From contig NZ_FOOQ01000007.1 of NCBI RefSeq assembly GCF_900113245.1, forward strand, positions 52,714 through 116,713: 64,000 nt of DNA, given 5' to 3'. This stretch comes from Halopelagius inordinatus. GTDB taxonomy: Archaea; Halobacteriota; Halobacteria; Halobacteriales; Haloferacaceae. Under the pieces are notes generated by a model, which worked only from the letters and a program-made list of their open reading frames with translations, was not told the DNA's origin and ran no database searches. Both the position numbers and the translations under genes were made by a program. Of the stretch, positions 1-8,235 are shown piece after piece (position 1 is the first letter of the stretch; every line of letters begins with the position of its first letter).

Positions 1-227
1 ACTCATGGGAGTCACTCGATCTCGACGGATCGGAGAACATTGCGATCCACGGCCTTGACGACGGCCTGAGTATGAACGACGAACTTACTGTCGTCGCTGA
101 ACGATCTGACGGATCGACCGTTGAATTCCCAGTCACTGCCCAGATTAGTACACCGGCTGCTGTTCGATACGTCGAAAACGGCGGTATTCTCCATCTCGTT
201 CTTCGTCGGCTACTCACCCAGGAGTAG
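1..227 (+). CDS. acn: Aconitate hydratase, C-terminal end only (partial, cut by window start)
   Basis: The reading frame with codons starting at base 3 is open from the window edge to TAG at 225-227. It encodes the last 74 residues of a protein. The segment contains the swivel-domain pattern seen at the end of aconitase A, ending in PAAVRYVENGGILHLVLRRL or nearly so, where the family has the y-x-n-G-G-I-L-h-x-V-l-R signature. Aconitase interconverts citrate and isocitrate in the TCA cycle using a 4Fe-4S cluster; the cluster cysteines lie upstream, outside the window. The family assignment rests on this tail alone. Confidence 0.8.
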   Translation, partial: SWESLDLDGSENIAIHGLDDGLSMNDELTVVAERSDGSTVEFPVTAQISTPAAVRYVENGGILHLVLRRLLTQE

Positions 228-362
228 GTGCGACGTTTCAGTTTATTATTTCGAACGTGCGACGATTTCGTCGCTCTTGGAAGAGTGGCCTTCGTAGCGA
301 ACTATTGGTTTTCGAGGGGTCGTCCGTTCCACCAGGATCGGCGGGGAACGCGTAGATTTATT

Positions 363-392
363 TGACATACACGAATCAGTCTGTGTATGTCA
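363..392. promoter_or_regulatory. Perfect spaced palindrome overlapping the doxX start (candidate operator)
   Basis: TGACATACAC at 363-372 and its exact reverse complement GTGTATGTCA at 383-392 are separated by 10 bases. The right arm covers the ATG at 387. A TATA-like ATTTATT lies at about 357-363, so transcription would begin close to the ATG (leaderless). A protein bound here would block initiation, so this is a likely repressor site; the repressor is not identified. Confidence 0.6.
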
Positions 393-941
393 TCACAGGA
401 AGTAACGCTAGAAAGCACAATTGGTGGCTTCACGGTGAGCGGGAAGCTCCATACGTTAAGTGTCTGGTTTATCCTCGCACTTAGACTGATGATGGGGATC
501 GCGTTCTTCCAGAGTGGATTTGATAAGATTCTCTCGGGGAGTTTTAGTGCCGGTGGATATCTCACCGGAGCGGTTCCAAACAATGGGAGTCCGCTTGCAG
601 ATTTGTTCATCGCTATGGGGAACACACCGTGGTTCGTCGACTTCGTAAACGTTGCAGTGCCGTGGGGTGAGGTGCTTATCGGACTCGGGTTGTTCTTCGG
701 CGCGCTCACTCGACTCGCTGCATTCTGGGGGGCGTTTATGATGCTCATGTTCTACTTCGGCAACTGGGACATCGCGCACGGCTACATCAACGGGGATTTC
801 GCGTACATGCTCGTATTCCTCTCTGTTGCCGCATTCGGGGCGGGACGGATACTCGGCCTCGACGCGTACATCGAACAGTACGAGGTTGGTGGGGTGCCGC
901 TCGTTGAACGGTATCCCTGGACTCGGTATCTTCTCGGGTAG
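387..941 (+). CDS. DoxX family membrane protein (copy 1)
   Basis: This 184-residue protein has about four hydrophobic segments and matches the DoxX/DoxD-like family: an N-terminal LRLMMGIAFFQSGFDKI helix, a central VPWGEVLIGLGLFFGALTRL segment and the tail GGVPLVERYP. DoxX proteins are small integral membrane proteins linked to quinone or thiol redox in other organisms; the substrate here is unknown. The start at 387 fits a leaderless transcript (TATA-like sequence about 27 bases upstream). A close paralogue lies at 22171-22731. A methyltransferase-like membrane protein follows ten bases downstream, probably in the same operon. Confidence 0.85.
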   Translation: MSSQEVTLESTIGGFTVSGKLHTLSVWFILALRLMMGIAFFQSGFDKILSGSFSAGGYLTGAVPNNGSPLADLFIAMGNTPWFVDFVNVAVPWGEVLIGLGLFFGALTRLAAFWGAFMMLMFYFGNWDIAHGYINGDFAYMLVFLSVAAFGAGRILGLDAYIEQYEVGGVPLVERYPWTRYLLG

Positions 942-950
942 GCTGGTGAC

Positions 951-1667
951 GTGAATCACTACAGCATGCCTCGAAGCATCTATGCCACGACAACAATAGA
1001 CGCTTCTCTCACGAACCCTGCAGCTTGGGGTCTCGCGCTTATCGTCATCGTCGTTGTTTCCTGGTTCTTCTATCGGTACTTCGCTCCTGATAGCTGGCGG
1101 GAATGGGTTGGCGCAGGAGTTGTACAGGCGTTCATCATCGCACTTTATGCGGAGATGTACGGCTTTCCACTCACGATCTATTTGCTGGTCCGGTTTTTCG
1201 GCCTGGATCGCGAGTACGTCAGTACCAATCTCTGGTCTACACTGGTCGGGTTCGGCGAGACGGGTATGTTCGTATCAATGCTGCTCGGCTATGCGGTAGC
1301 GTTTGTCGGCATTGGCCTGTTTGCACAAGGGTGGCGACAGGTCTATCGAGCTCGACAGGACGATCAACTGGTCACAGATGGGCTTTACAGGTACGTCCGT
1401 CATCCACAGTACACTGGTCTATTCATCGCGCTGTTCGGCGAGGGGATTATTCACTGGCCGACGATCTTTTCTGTCGGTCTATTTCCGCTCGTCGTCGTGG
1501 TCTTCACGTGGCTTGCACGGAGAGAAGAGCGTGATATGATCGACCAATTCGGTGAGGGCTATCGAACGTATCAGCGTAGGGTACCGATGTTTATCCCCCG
1601 CTGGGAGCAGTGGCGCAGTCTCGTGGCAGAGTCTCGTAGCGGCGGTGATGATTTTGAAGACTCTTAA
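951..1667 (+). CDS. Isoprenylcysteine carboxyl methyltransferase-like membrane protein (copy 1)
   Basis: This protein of about 238 residues is rich in hydrophobic helices and carries the signature DGLYRYVRHPQYTG near residue 140, followed by an RREERDM segment. This is the SAM-binding core of the ICMT/phospholipid methyltransferase (PEMT) superfamily. Members methylate prenylated cysteines or lipids at the membrane; the archaeal substrate is unknown. The GTG at 951 gives the longest frame; ATG at 966 is an equally plausible start. It sits ten bases after doxX. A shorter relative occurs at 14098-14724 behind copB, so this family is twice linked to redox/metal genes here. Confidence 0.75.
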   Translation: MNHYSMPRSIYATTTIDASLTNPAAWGLALIVIVVVSWFFYRYFAPDSWREWVGAGVVQAFIIALYAEMYGFPLTIYLLVRFFGLDREYVSTNLWSTLVGFGETGMFVSMLLGYAVAFVGIGLFAQGWRQVYRARQDDQLVTDGLYRYVRHPQYTGLFIALFGEGIIHWPTIFSVGLFPLVVVVFTWLARREERDMIDQFGEGYRTYQRRVPMFIPRWEQWRSLVAESRSGGDDFEDS

Positions 1668-1784
1668 TTAATCTTCTCCCATAGGAGGATTCGAAGCCCA
1701 AACCATCAGTAACTACCACGTGAGCGATCAGAGATTGAGTACATAGCTTCATCTGTCACACTCCGATTTTCTGTGTATACAACA

Positions 1785-2279
1785 TTATACTTCTGTGTAC
1801 TCGGTTTCGGCTCTATCCTCGCCAATAGCATATATCGTCAAAGATCCATCTTTCTCTCCACCCATCCCCGGTGTCCCAGGTGGCATATCAGGGAGTGCAA
1901 TTCCATCTATCGGTGGGTTTTCATCGAGAAGCTGGTCGATCACTTCTACAGGGACGTGTCCTTCTACAACGTAATCTGTGAGGACGAGTGTGTGACAACT
2001 CTGGAGGTCTTCGGGAATTCCGTATTCCTGCTTTACTGCTTGGATATCATCCGGTACTGTCTCTGAAAGGTCGCCAGTGATATTCTCACGAAGATATGAT
2101 GCATATTGCTCGCAACAGCTACATTCTGGTGAGTTATATTGTTTCGCTGATGCCACTGTTATTGGTTCATCAATATCCCATGAATTCGTGCTTGAGCCAC
2201 CTATACAACCTGTAAGACCTAGTATTCCGATTGTTCCACTAAGTCGAAGAAGCCGTCGACGATTCCACTGTTGGGGCAT
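1785..2279 (-). CDS. DUF411 family metal-binding lipoprotein
   Basis: The product (164 residues from ATG at 2279; a longer start exists at 2294) begins with basic residues WNRRRLLRL, a hydrophobic stretch and the lipobox LTGC, so it is probably lipid-anchored outside the cell. The mature part matches DUF411: SPECSCCEQY near the N-terminus, then YGIPEDLQSCHT, VVEGHVPVEVI and ALPDMPPGTPGM. DUF411 proteins usually occur with copper or other metal-resistance genes. It is convergent with the upstream methyltransferase gene and divergent from the universal stress gene. Metal binding through the CxCC cluster is inferred. Confidence 0.8.
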   Translation of the reverse strand: MPQQWNRRRLLRLSGTIGILGLTGCIGGSSTNSWDIDEPITVASAKQYNSPECSCCEQYASYLRENITGDLSETVPDDIQAVKQEYGIPEDLQSCHTLVLTDYVVEGHVPVEVIDQLLDENPPIDGIALPDMPPGTPGMGGEKDGSLTIYAIGEDRAETEYTEV

Positions 2280-2541
2280 TATCGGACGATACAACAGTAC
2301 ATCCCATACGCTTTATCCCCGTTACTGACAACCAGGAATGTGAGTTCAGTCACCTTCGATAGGATTGCCTATACTAGGACACATCAGTCCCACACTCTCG
2401 CCCCCTGTATTCTTTCGAAACGGGAGTGATCCAGAAAGGGCTACACGCGATGAACCCCTCAATTCACTATCCCAGAGACCATTCGGCCGGTTTCGATTCT
2501 TAACAGAAATCGCAGTAAACCGTCGTTGCGTATAGATATGT

Positions 2542-3540
2542 ATGAAATCCCCCAGTCGTCTAGAAGTTCGAGAAGGCACGGATATCAACCTGTATAACCA
2601 GGTCCTCCTTCCACTATACGGAACTGATGCAGTGGAGTCAGTAGTCCAATACAGTTTATCACTTGCAGAAACATATGATGCGGCTCTCCACGTACTATCT
2701 ATTCAAGATGAGGGCCACACGGGATTGGAATCCGACCAGGTCACTACACAAGAGGAGTGGAACGCAGCAGCAGAAATTGAACCCGTGGTGGAACAGGCCC
2801 ACGCGCTCGGACTCAATGTGATACCAGCAGTGGATAGTGGGCACCCTCCAAGTGTTATTCGGCAGTACGCTGAAGAGAACGATATTGATCTGCTGGTCCA
2901 CCAGAAACCTAAACAGAATAGATTAGCAAGAGTTCTTCGGAGAGACATCTCCAGTCGCATCATTCAAACTGCCCCTCTTCCTGTCTTGACGATACCTGAT
3001 AGGAGCCCCTTTAATCCGGTTGGAAGTTCAGCTACCAGCCAGTTCACGGATGTTCTCGTGCCCACGAATGGGTATGATGAGGCGTCTGTTGCTTTCAAAC
3101 ATGGGCTACAAATTGCCAAACGGCATGATGCGACCCTGCATGGACTTCTTGTTGTTGATGAGCAGTCCTATTCGAGTCGGCCTGGATACACGTGGAGAGA
3201 GGTTACTGACTCTTGGGAACAGCGGGGGAAGAGGCTCTTAGAAGACATTACGGAGAAGACAGCGAGTTTCGACGTTCCTGTCCGAACTACGTTGAGTTAT
3301 GGTCAAGCTCAGCAGGAGATTCTCGAATATACTGAGGTGAATGACATCGACCTTGTTACAATGGGGACACGAGGATTGACTGGTATTCGCCGACTGTTAC
3401 AGAGGAGTGTCGCAGCTCACGTAATCGAGGAAGCAGACTGCCCCGTTCTAACGATCAATCGCACAACAGCGGAATTGAAGAAGCACCCGTACACATTTCT
3501 TCGAAAGGCAAATCAGAATCGGATGTCAAGGCTCTGTTGA
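2542..3540 (+). CDS. Tandem universal stress protein (UspA) family
   Basis: The 332-residue product contains two UspA domains: residues about 15-150 (ending PLPVLTIPD) and 165-310 (starting FTDVLVPTNGYD, with GTRGLTGIRRLLQRSVAAHV and ending CPVLTI). The second domain keeps the G-2x-G-9x-G-S/T-like ATP-binding pattern; the first is degenerate. Such proteins act in stress adaptation in the cytoplasm. The last three sense codons (Arg-Leu-Cys) and the TGA lie inside an insertion-sequence end at 3530-3546, so the original C-terminus has been replaced or slightly truncated by an IS. Confidence 0.8.
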   Translation: MKSPSRLEVREGTDINLYNQVLLPLYGTDAVESVVQYSLSLAETYDAALHVLSIQDEGHTGLESDQVTTQEEWNAAAEIEPVVEQAHALGLNVIPAVDSGHPPSVIRQYAEENDIDLLVHQKPKQNRLARVLRRDISSRIIQTAPLPVLTIPDRSPFNPVGSSATSQFTDVLVPTNGYDEASVAFKHGLQIAKRHDATLHGLLVVDEQSYSSRPGYTWREVTDSWEQRGKRLLEDITEKTASFDVPVRTTLSYGQAQQEILEYTEVNDIDLVTMGTRGLTGIRRLLQRSVAAHVIEEADCPVLTINRTTAELKKHPYTFLRKANQNRMSRLC

Positions 3541-3546
3541 AATCCT
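3530..3546 (+). repeat. Solitary IS5-type terminal repeat
   Basis: GGCTCTGTTGAAATCCT is identical to the left terminal repeat of the complete IS at 3792. The similarity continues for roughly 13 more bases (ATT-TT-AGACAC). No partner end or target duplication is seen, so this is a remnant of a related element. It supplies the stop codon of the upstream universal stress gene. Confidence 0.7.
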
Positions 3547-3783
3547 ATTTGTTAGACACTATTTGTGGTGAAATATCCGGTAAGTGGGATTGCGTATTGA
3601 CCGCCGAGAAGTCTACCAGTTTAAATATATGTTCCATTAGCTCTGCAAGATACTACGTGCTTCTCCTACCGCGGATTGGCCGGAACGCATACCACTTAGG
3701 ATTCACTGGGCCTTCCAGAGTTGTTGGAACTATTGTGGAGGATCCTCTCGATAGAGTAAAGCGATCCCCGTCCTAAGATACAA
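3547..3783. other. Non-coding stretch: IS remnant and displaced promoter region of the HalOD1 gene
   Basis: No convincing gene is present. The left part is the inside edge of a degraded IS end. The right part must be the original upstream region of the HalOD1 gene at 5296. A TATA-like TTTAAATATA lies near 3621. The old start context survives at 3785, where ATG now reads MGRLC and stops inside the IS. Confidence 0.5.
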
Positions 3784-3891
3784 TATGGGTCGGCTCTGTT
3801 GAAATCCTATTCTTCAGACACAAAATGGGCTGAAACAGCTGATCGCTGAAGAATACGTATGTAGCACGACTGTTAGTGGCCTGCCCGGTAT

Positions 3892-4326
3892 TCATGCGAC
3901 CGGACGGGATTTTCTGGCAACGAATCGGTGTCCCCAACGGAGGATGACGCCGGCCCCAAACGCGATGACGCCAAGTAATAGCGCCAACGGAACCCACATC
4001 TCCCACGCTCCGACTCCACCGAACGATAGTGGAAGCGCTACGGGGGATGGCTGGTCGAGGTAGAGCCACCAATAGTACGTCAGTCTGGCGACCACCGGTG
4101 CCAGCATGAGGGTCATGCTGACTGCGAGCCCACTATTGTCATAGGCCCACCAGCTCGCCAGTCCGAACCCGATAATGACGAGTCCTGGTTCAACGATTGC
4201 ACCCGCAGTAAGCGGCAAGAGCGAAATGACCAAAACGAGCGCGGACACTCCTGCCGCCACGAGAACCCCCTCTAACGACCGCTTCCGGTCGCTTCCGACC
4301 AGTGCGGTGCGGAGGTCAATTTCCAT
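3892..4326 (-). CDS. Small polytopic membrane protein, passenger gene inside the IS
   Basis: The 144-residue product (ATG at 4326) has about four hydrophobic helices (for example GVLVAAGVSALVLVISLLPL and MWVPLALLLGVIAFGAGVIL) and a basic C-terminus RFVARKSRPVA. No family is recognised. On its own strand a TATA-like GATATTTA (about 4350-4357) and a purine-rich GGAGAGGGTG lie just upstream of the ATG, so it appears independently expressed. It lies within the terminal repeats and target duplication of the IS and therefore moves with it. A longer frame to 4404 is less likely because it lacks these signals. Confidence 0.65.
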   Translation of the reverse strand: MEIDLRTALVGSDRKRSLEGVLVAAGVSALVLVISLLPLTAGAIVEPGLVIIGFGLASWWAYDNSGLAVSMTLMLAPVVARLTYYWWLYLDQPSPVALPLSFGGVGAWEMWVPLALLLGVIAFGAGVILRWGHRFVARKSRPVA

Positions 4327-4420
4327 ACACCCTCTCCGATTGTGAAGGGTAAATATCTTGTTCAGACCAGATGTACGGTAATGCCGACGACTTGCTGTAT
4401 CCACTCTCTGTATTGGCCGT

Positions 4421-5242
4421 TCAGAGTGATCGGTCTACATTATGAATGAGACAGGCGATGGTGATCTCACGGAACTGTTTCCACCAGCGTCGTGAGCGGA
4501 CGAACGCACCGTATTTTCGCTTGAGCGTTGAGTTGACAGTCTCGGATTGACTCCGCTGGCCGTAGAGATCAGTGTCTAAGCGTGCGTTCCATGCCTTGTG
4601 GAGCGATGTGAACTCACGATGCTTGATCAGTGGACGAACCTCGTGTTGCCGGGCAAGCCGTCTGATCTTCTGGTCGTCGTAGCCCTTGTCACCGAGCAGA
4701 ATGCCAATATCTTCGGGGTTGCGCTTGATCAACGACGGCGCAATCTGGCTATCGTGTTTCCGCGTCGTCGTCACGTGTAGATCGAGGATTGCGTTCACTT
4801 TCGTATCGACCAGCAGCGTCACTTTGAGCTGTTGAATGGTGAGTTCTGCTCGTTTCGTGTAGTGTTTCGAGGCGTGACTACGGTCAAACCCTGACGCATC
4901 AACTCCAACGACACCGCTCGTCGGAAGTAGTGTCGTTGAGAGGGTCAATATGACACGCCATACGGCCATATCAAGTCGGTTGAACGCCTTACAGAGCGTT
5001 GATGGCGTAGGAAGTTCGGCTAGTCCAAGAGCTCGGCGGATGCGTGGCATCTCGATTAATTCGTCAAGCAGACCACGGTAGGTCGTGTTCTTCCGAACTT
5101 TGAGACACAGCAGAACAACGTGCTGGGGAAGTGTGTAGCGGTGTTTGGAGAATTTCGAGGAGTATCGAGAGACCACTCGGCGTGCTAGATGGATCGCCTT
5201 CTCAGTAAACCGTAGAATCTGCGACTTCGGGAGGGCCTTCAT
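4421..5242 (-). CDS. IS5 family transposase
   Basis: The 273-residue product is a DDE transposase. The first catalytic Asp is in GVVGVDASGFDR (near residue 116), the second in LLGDKGYDD (near 184), and the Glu in QRSQSETVNSTLKRKYG (near 234), the Y-2-R-3-E-6-K type spacing typical of IS5 elements. The N-terminal part carries the helix-turn-helix-like YRGLLDELIEMPRIR region. The gene starts 36 bp inside the right terminal repeat. No frameshift or missing catalytic residue is seen. Confidence 0.9.
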   Translation of the reverse strand: MKALPKSQILRFTEKAIHLARRVVSRYSSKFSKHRYTLPQHVVLLCLKVRKNTTYRGLLDELIEMPRIRRALGLAELPTPSTLCKAFNRLDMAVWRVILTLSTTLLPTSGVVGVDASGFDRSHASKHYTKRAELTIQQLKVTLLVDTKVNAILDLHVTTTRKHDSQIAPSLIKRNPEDIGILLGDKGYDDQKIRRLARQHEVRPLIKHREFTSLHKAWNARLDTDLYGQRSQSETVNSTLKRKYGAFVRSRRWWKQFREITIACLIHNVDRSL

Positions 5243-5295
5243 CTCGTGGAATCATACGGCGAACATGTAACTCTCTGAGGATTTCAACAGAGCCT

Positions 5296-5637
5296 ATGGG
5301 TCAGGAATCGTTGAACGTGTATCGTGGCTGCACACCAGTAGTGGATGCTGAGTACGAGTTCGAGAGCGAAGGGTCGCCCACGGAAGTCATCGTCGAGGCT
5401 CTAGCAGAAGCTGCCGAGATTGACCCGCTTGATCTTCCACCACTGTACGAGTTCGTCGATCCTGACGCCCTCGATCAGCTCTTCGGAGAGCACGTCGGCG
5501 CAGCCCACGCGGATGCGCTCCTCAGTTTTCAGGTCGAGACCTGGAACGTGTTCGTCCGGGCCGACGGCCGCATTCGGGTCTGTGATGCCACCCGACCCAC
5601 CGACCCGGAACCAGTCTTCGAATCCACCCCCGCCTAA
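5296..5637 (+). CDS. HalOD1 output-domain protein, promoter separated by IS insertion
   Basis: The 113-residue protein has the HalOD1 pattern: TEVIVEALAEAAEIDPLDLP, LYEFVDPDALDQLF, and a final FVRADGRIRV strand. HalOD1 domains are small haloarchaeal output modules with no known biochemical role. The ATG at 5296 lies in the right target duplication of the IS, so the coding sequence is intact but its native promoter is now on the other side of the 1.5-kb element. Expression may be lost or may depend on the IS end. Confidence 0.8.
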   Translation: MGQESLNVYRGCTPVVDAEYEFESEGSPTEVIVEALAEAAEIDPLDLPPLYEFVDPDALDQLFGEHVGAAHADALLSFQVETWNVFVRADGRIRVCDATRPTDPEPVFESTPA

Positions 5638-5790
5638 TTCGACTCTTTCAGACTCTAACTCCAACAATCTCTATCACGGCGTTCTTGATCGATATCGAGC
5701 GGTTCAATGGACCAATCTGCACATAAGTTCCCTGTACTTACTGATCCTCTCAGAATCTGTTAGCTACTGAGAATTTAACCCGAGTAGATG

Positions 5791-6966
5791 TCAATCAATT
5801 AACTCCCACTGGTTGGTCATTCCTCCATAGACACGCTTTAAAACTCGCCGTCTCGAGAAAATTCGGGCGAACAAGACAGGGTGGCGGAGGAGACGGGGTA
5901 GAACTGTGCTCGGAGAGCGGTCAACATCTTCAATATCGATTCCGGCGGCGGCACGAATTGCTGCTCCCAAAATCTGTGGATCACGAGTTTCAAGGAAATA
6001 TCTCACAACTGTTGCGAATATATACTCCATTTTCATCCTCTGATATAATTTATCGGGGTATCTGTGTAATTGATTGCCTTTAGCTAGCTCTGCGGCCAAA
6101 AATCCTGATTCAACGGCCTGTGAAATCCCCTTCCCGGTGAGTCGATTTGCGATACCTGCAGCATCACCAACCCGTACGACAGAGTGCTCCGGTAGATAGG
6201 TTCTGTCAGGATCGAGGCTTGGTCCCTCAGGAATGATTGCGACGTTCGTCCGTTGCTGCGACGGGACTGGCCACCCATTCCGCTTACAGGCTTCCCTCAA
6301 TGCCTTCATATAATCACTAGGCCGATCACTGACCGTCCAGCCGATACCAACGTTGGCTCGTTGCGGTGTCTTCGGGAATGCCCATGAGTACCCAGTATAA
6401 TTCTCTAGAACAATCCGGCTGTTCGGATACAACTCGGTGAAATCTCCTTCAACGTCACTGTTGAGCGCTATCATATACCCTGAATACTCGTTAGTTGTTC
6501 CGAGTGCTTTGCTAGAGAGTGATGGCTGACCAGTTGCATCAATGACGAGATCGTACTCTTTAGTGAGCTCGTGGAAATCTGTCCGTGTGATAGACTGTTT
6601 TTCGTGGATGTCAACACCCTTCTCTGAGAGTTGTTCTGCCCAAGACTGCTCAACGGTATTTCGGTCCGTTATATATGTGTTTGCAGCAGGGAAAGTGCCG
6701 GCTCCAGTGCGTCGGCGACCGGCGTCAATACTGTCATATACCTCAACTTCCATCGCTGGCAGCGAATTTAGAAAGCCGTTCTCTACAGTCGGCTCGAGTG
6801 GTATCTTCGATACCGCTGTCATCGCTTCTCCGCAATTAACGCGTTTGCTCTCGAAGGACTGACGCTCATACAGTTCGACGTCGAATTCAGCGTCGTCGAA
6901 TCCTGTAGCTGCTGCAAGTCCGGCCATCCCACCCCCTACTATCGCAATTCTGGATGTTCGAGTCAT
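5791..6966 (-). CDS. Geranylgeranyl reductase family FAD-dependent oxidoreductase
   Basis: The 391-residue protein begins with a Rossmann dinucleotide fold (IVGGGMAG, residues 9-16), has the CGE motif of the geranylgeranyl reductase family at Cys45 (RVNCGEA), and a second FAD motif VVRVGDAAG near residue 265 followed by RLTGKGISQAVESG. Family members reduce double bonds of isoprenoid chains, as in archaeal ether lipids or menaquinone. The exact substrate here is unknown. The DUF63 membrane protein gene lies 29 bases upstream on the same strand, so the two may be cotranscribed. Confidence 0.8.
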   Translation of the reverse strand: MTRTSRIAIVGGGMAGLAAATGFDDAEFDVELYERQSFESKRVNCGEAMTAVSKIPLEPTVENGFLNSLPAMEVEVYDSIDAGRRRTGAGTFPAANTYITDRNTVEQSWAEQLSEKGVDIHEKQSITRTDFHELTKEYDLVIDATGQPSLSSKALGTTNEYSGYMIALNSDVEGDFTELYPNSRIVLENYTGYSWAFPKTPQRANVGIGWTVSDRPSDYMKALREACKRNGWPVPSQQRTNVAIIPEGPSLDPDRTYLPEHSVVRVGDAAGIANRLTGKGISQAVESGFLAAELAKGNQLHRYPDKLYQRMKMEYIFATVVRYFLETRDPQILGAAIRAAAGIDIEDVDRSPSTVLPRLLRHPVLFARIFSRRRVLKRVYGGMTNQWELID

Positions 6967-6995
6967 CGGTTAGGTACCAAGTATTGAGGCCATTA

Positions 6996-7997
6996 TTAGG
7001 CCCCCAGCAGCATCCGAAGTGACCCGCGAACGCCCATCGGGAGTCCGATCGCTCCGATGAAGAACGTCATAAGCCACCACCACGTGTGATTCATCTCCTC
7101 TTTCGCATCAGCGAGATACCATACGATGCCGACAGTCACGACAAGTTTCAGCACGAACGTCGACCCAGAGAAGCCGGTGGCCTGGTACACGAGATTCGTG
7201 ACGACCAGTTTGGGGGAGTAGCCGAGGAACGTCACACCGATGAGATTCTGCGCAGCGTCCCACAGCTGGCCAAAGACGGCCAGCAGAATTAGCGGGTGTC
7301 GAAGGTGTGTGACATTGACGAAACTCGCGCTCCAGTAGTAGAGCGCGGTCACGCCGAGAGCTATTCCCGTCGTCGCGACAGGAACCCATAGGCGGAGTGG
7401 GGTCGACGTCGAAAGGCCGTGCCAAACTGCCCATCCGACAGCACCGACAGCCCACACCGACCCGACAAGCCCGACTATTAGCGGGATAGAACCGATATTT
7501 TGGTCACGCACAAGTGCGCCGACGCCGAGCGCGAGGACGGTAATCGCGGTGACGACGAAGTAAATCGATGGCGTGATGAACCACACCGCGTAGTCGCCGA
7601 GCAGTCCGATATCCTCGAGGGCGCGCATCGCCCCACCAGCGATGATGATCGGAGCGAACCCGTAGGCCAGTCGTGCGTCGGTCGTGAACTCGAGTTGGTC
7701 AAGATACGCCCGTAGTCCGGGAAGGCTGTATACGGCCGCCGCGAGGTAGGTCACCGTATTCACCGCGTTGTAGCCCCGGACAGCACGAATCCCCTCGTGC
7801 GTGACTGGTTGACCGGCCGCATCGGCGACGACTGGTCCCCAGAGATACTGCCAGATGAACCGGTCGTATATCAGCGTCGAGAACACGAGGAGGCCCCCAC
7901 CGATGAGGACGAGCGGGGCCAGCAGGTACAGCGCCCACCACTCGCGTGAGCCGGTCTCCGGAAGGGCAGTCTCGACGCGCCGGGTGACAGTACTCAC
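6996..7997 (-). CDS. DUF63 family polytopic membrane protein
   Basis: The product (333 residues from GTG at 7997) has about eight hydrophobic helices and the DUF63 hallmark ARLAYGFAPIIIAGGAMRALEDIG split over the second and third helices. DUF63 is an archaeal family of unknown function. I chose the GTG because it overlaps the upstream stop as GTGA; an ATG at 8021 would overlap 28 bases of the upstream gene. It is translationally coupled to the small HTH gene at 7994-8218. Confidence 0.75.
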   Translation of the reverse strand: MSTVTRRVETALPETGSREWWALYLLAPLVLIGGGLLVFSTLIYDRFIWQYLWGPVVADAAGQPVTHEGIRAVRGYNAVNTVTYLAAAVYSLPGLRAYLDQLEFTTDARLAYGFAPIIIAGGAMRALEDIGLLGDYAVWFITPSIYFVVTAITVLALGVGALVRDQNIGSIPLIVGLVGSVWAVGAVGWAVWHGLSTSTPLRLWVPVATTGIALGVTALYYWSASFVNVTHLRHPLILLAVFGQLWDAAQNLIGVTFLGYSPKLVVTNLVYQATGFSGSTFVLKLVVTVGIVWYLADAKEEMNHTWWWLMTFFIGAIGLPMGVRGSLRMLLGA

Positions 7998-8218
7998 GAC
8001 TCGTTCACCTCTAAGCGCCACGTCGTGCTCTTAGAGCGCCCCCACTGTTCCAGTGAGACGACTGCGAGGTCGTCCTGAAGTTGGCTGAGGTATTGCGCGA
8101 CGGCCTTTGGGGATACGTCGAGATCGCTGGCAATCTCGCGAGCCCGGAGGTATGTCGGCTCACTATCGGCTGTCTCGACGAGGTACCTTCGAACCGATTG
8201 TCGGGAAATATTCGACAT
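7994..8218 (-). CDS. Small winged-helix protein (DUF7123-like)
   Basis: The 74-residue product reads MSNISRQSVRRYLVETADSE at its start, followed by LRAREIASDLDVSPKAVAQYLSQLQ, a helix-turn-helix, and a short wing ending STTWRLEVNES. It is a haloarchaeal small transcription-factor-like family. A longer frame upstream to 8410 runs antisense through copA and is not used. It lies 18 bases after the copA stop on the same strand and overlaps the DUF63 start by four bases. Confidence 0.75.
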   Translation of the reverse strand: MSNISRQSVRRYLVETADSEPTYLRAREIASDLDVSPKAVAQYLSQLQDDLAVVSLEQWGRSKSTTWRLEVNES

Positions 8219-8235
8219 TGATATAGAGGTGACGG

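Larger units (their letters stand above)
3792..5294 (-). mobile_element. Complete IS5-family insertion sequence (ISH1-like subgroup) with passenger gene
   Basis: The element is 1,503 bp with 17-bp perfect terminal inverted repeats: GGCTCTGTTGAAATCCT at 3792-3808 and its complement at 5278-5294. It is flanked by an 8-bp target duplication TATGGGTC at 3784-3791 and 5295-5302. It carries a DDE transposase and, between transposase and left end, a second gene for a small membrane protein. An 8-bp duplication is what the ISH1 subgroup of IS5 elements makes. Intact repeats, duplication and open transposase indicate a recent, probably active insertion. Confidence 0.9.

Noticed and set aside
456..959. 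167-codon frame on the minus strand opposite doxX
   Set aside because: It is antisense to a clear membrane protein and its composition follows from the complementary codons; similar shadows occur opposite most GC-rich genes here.
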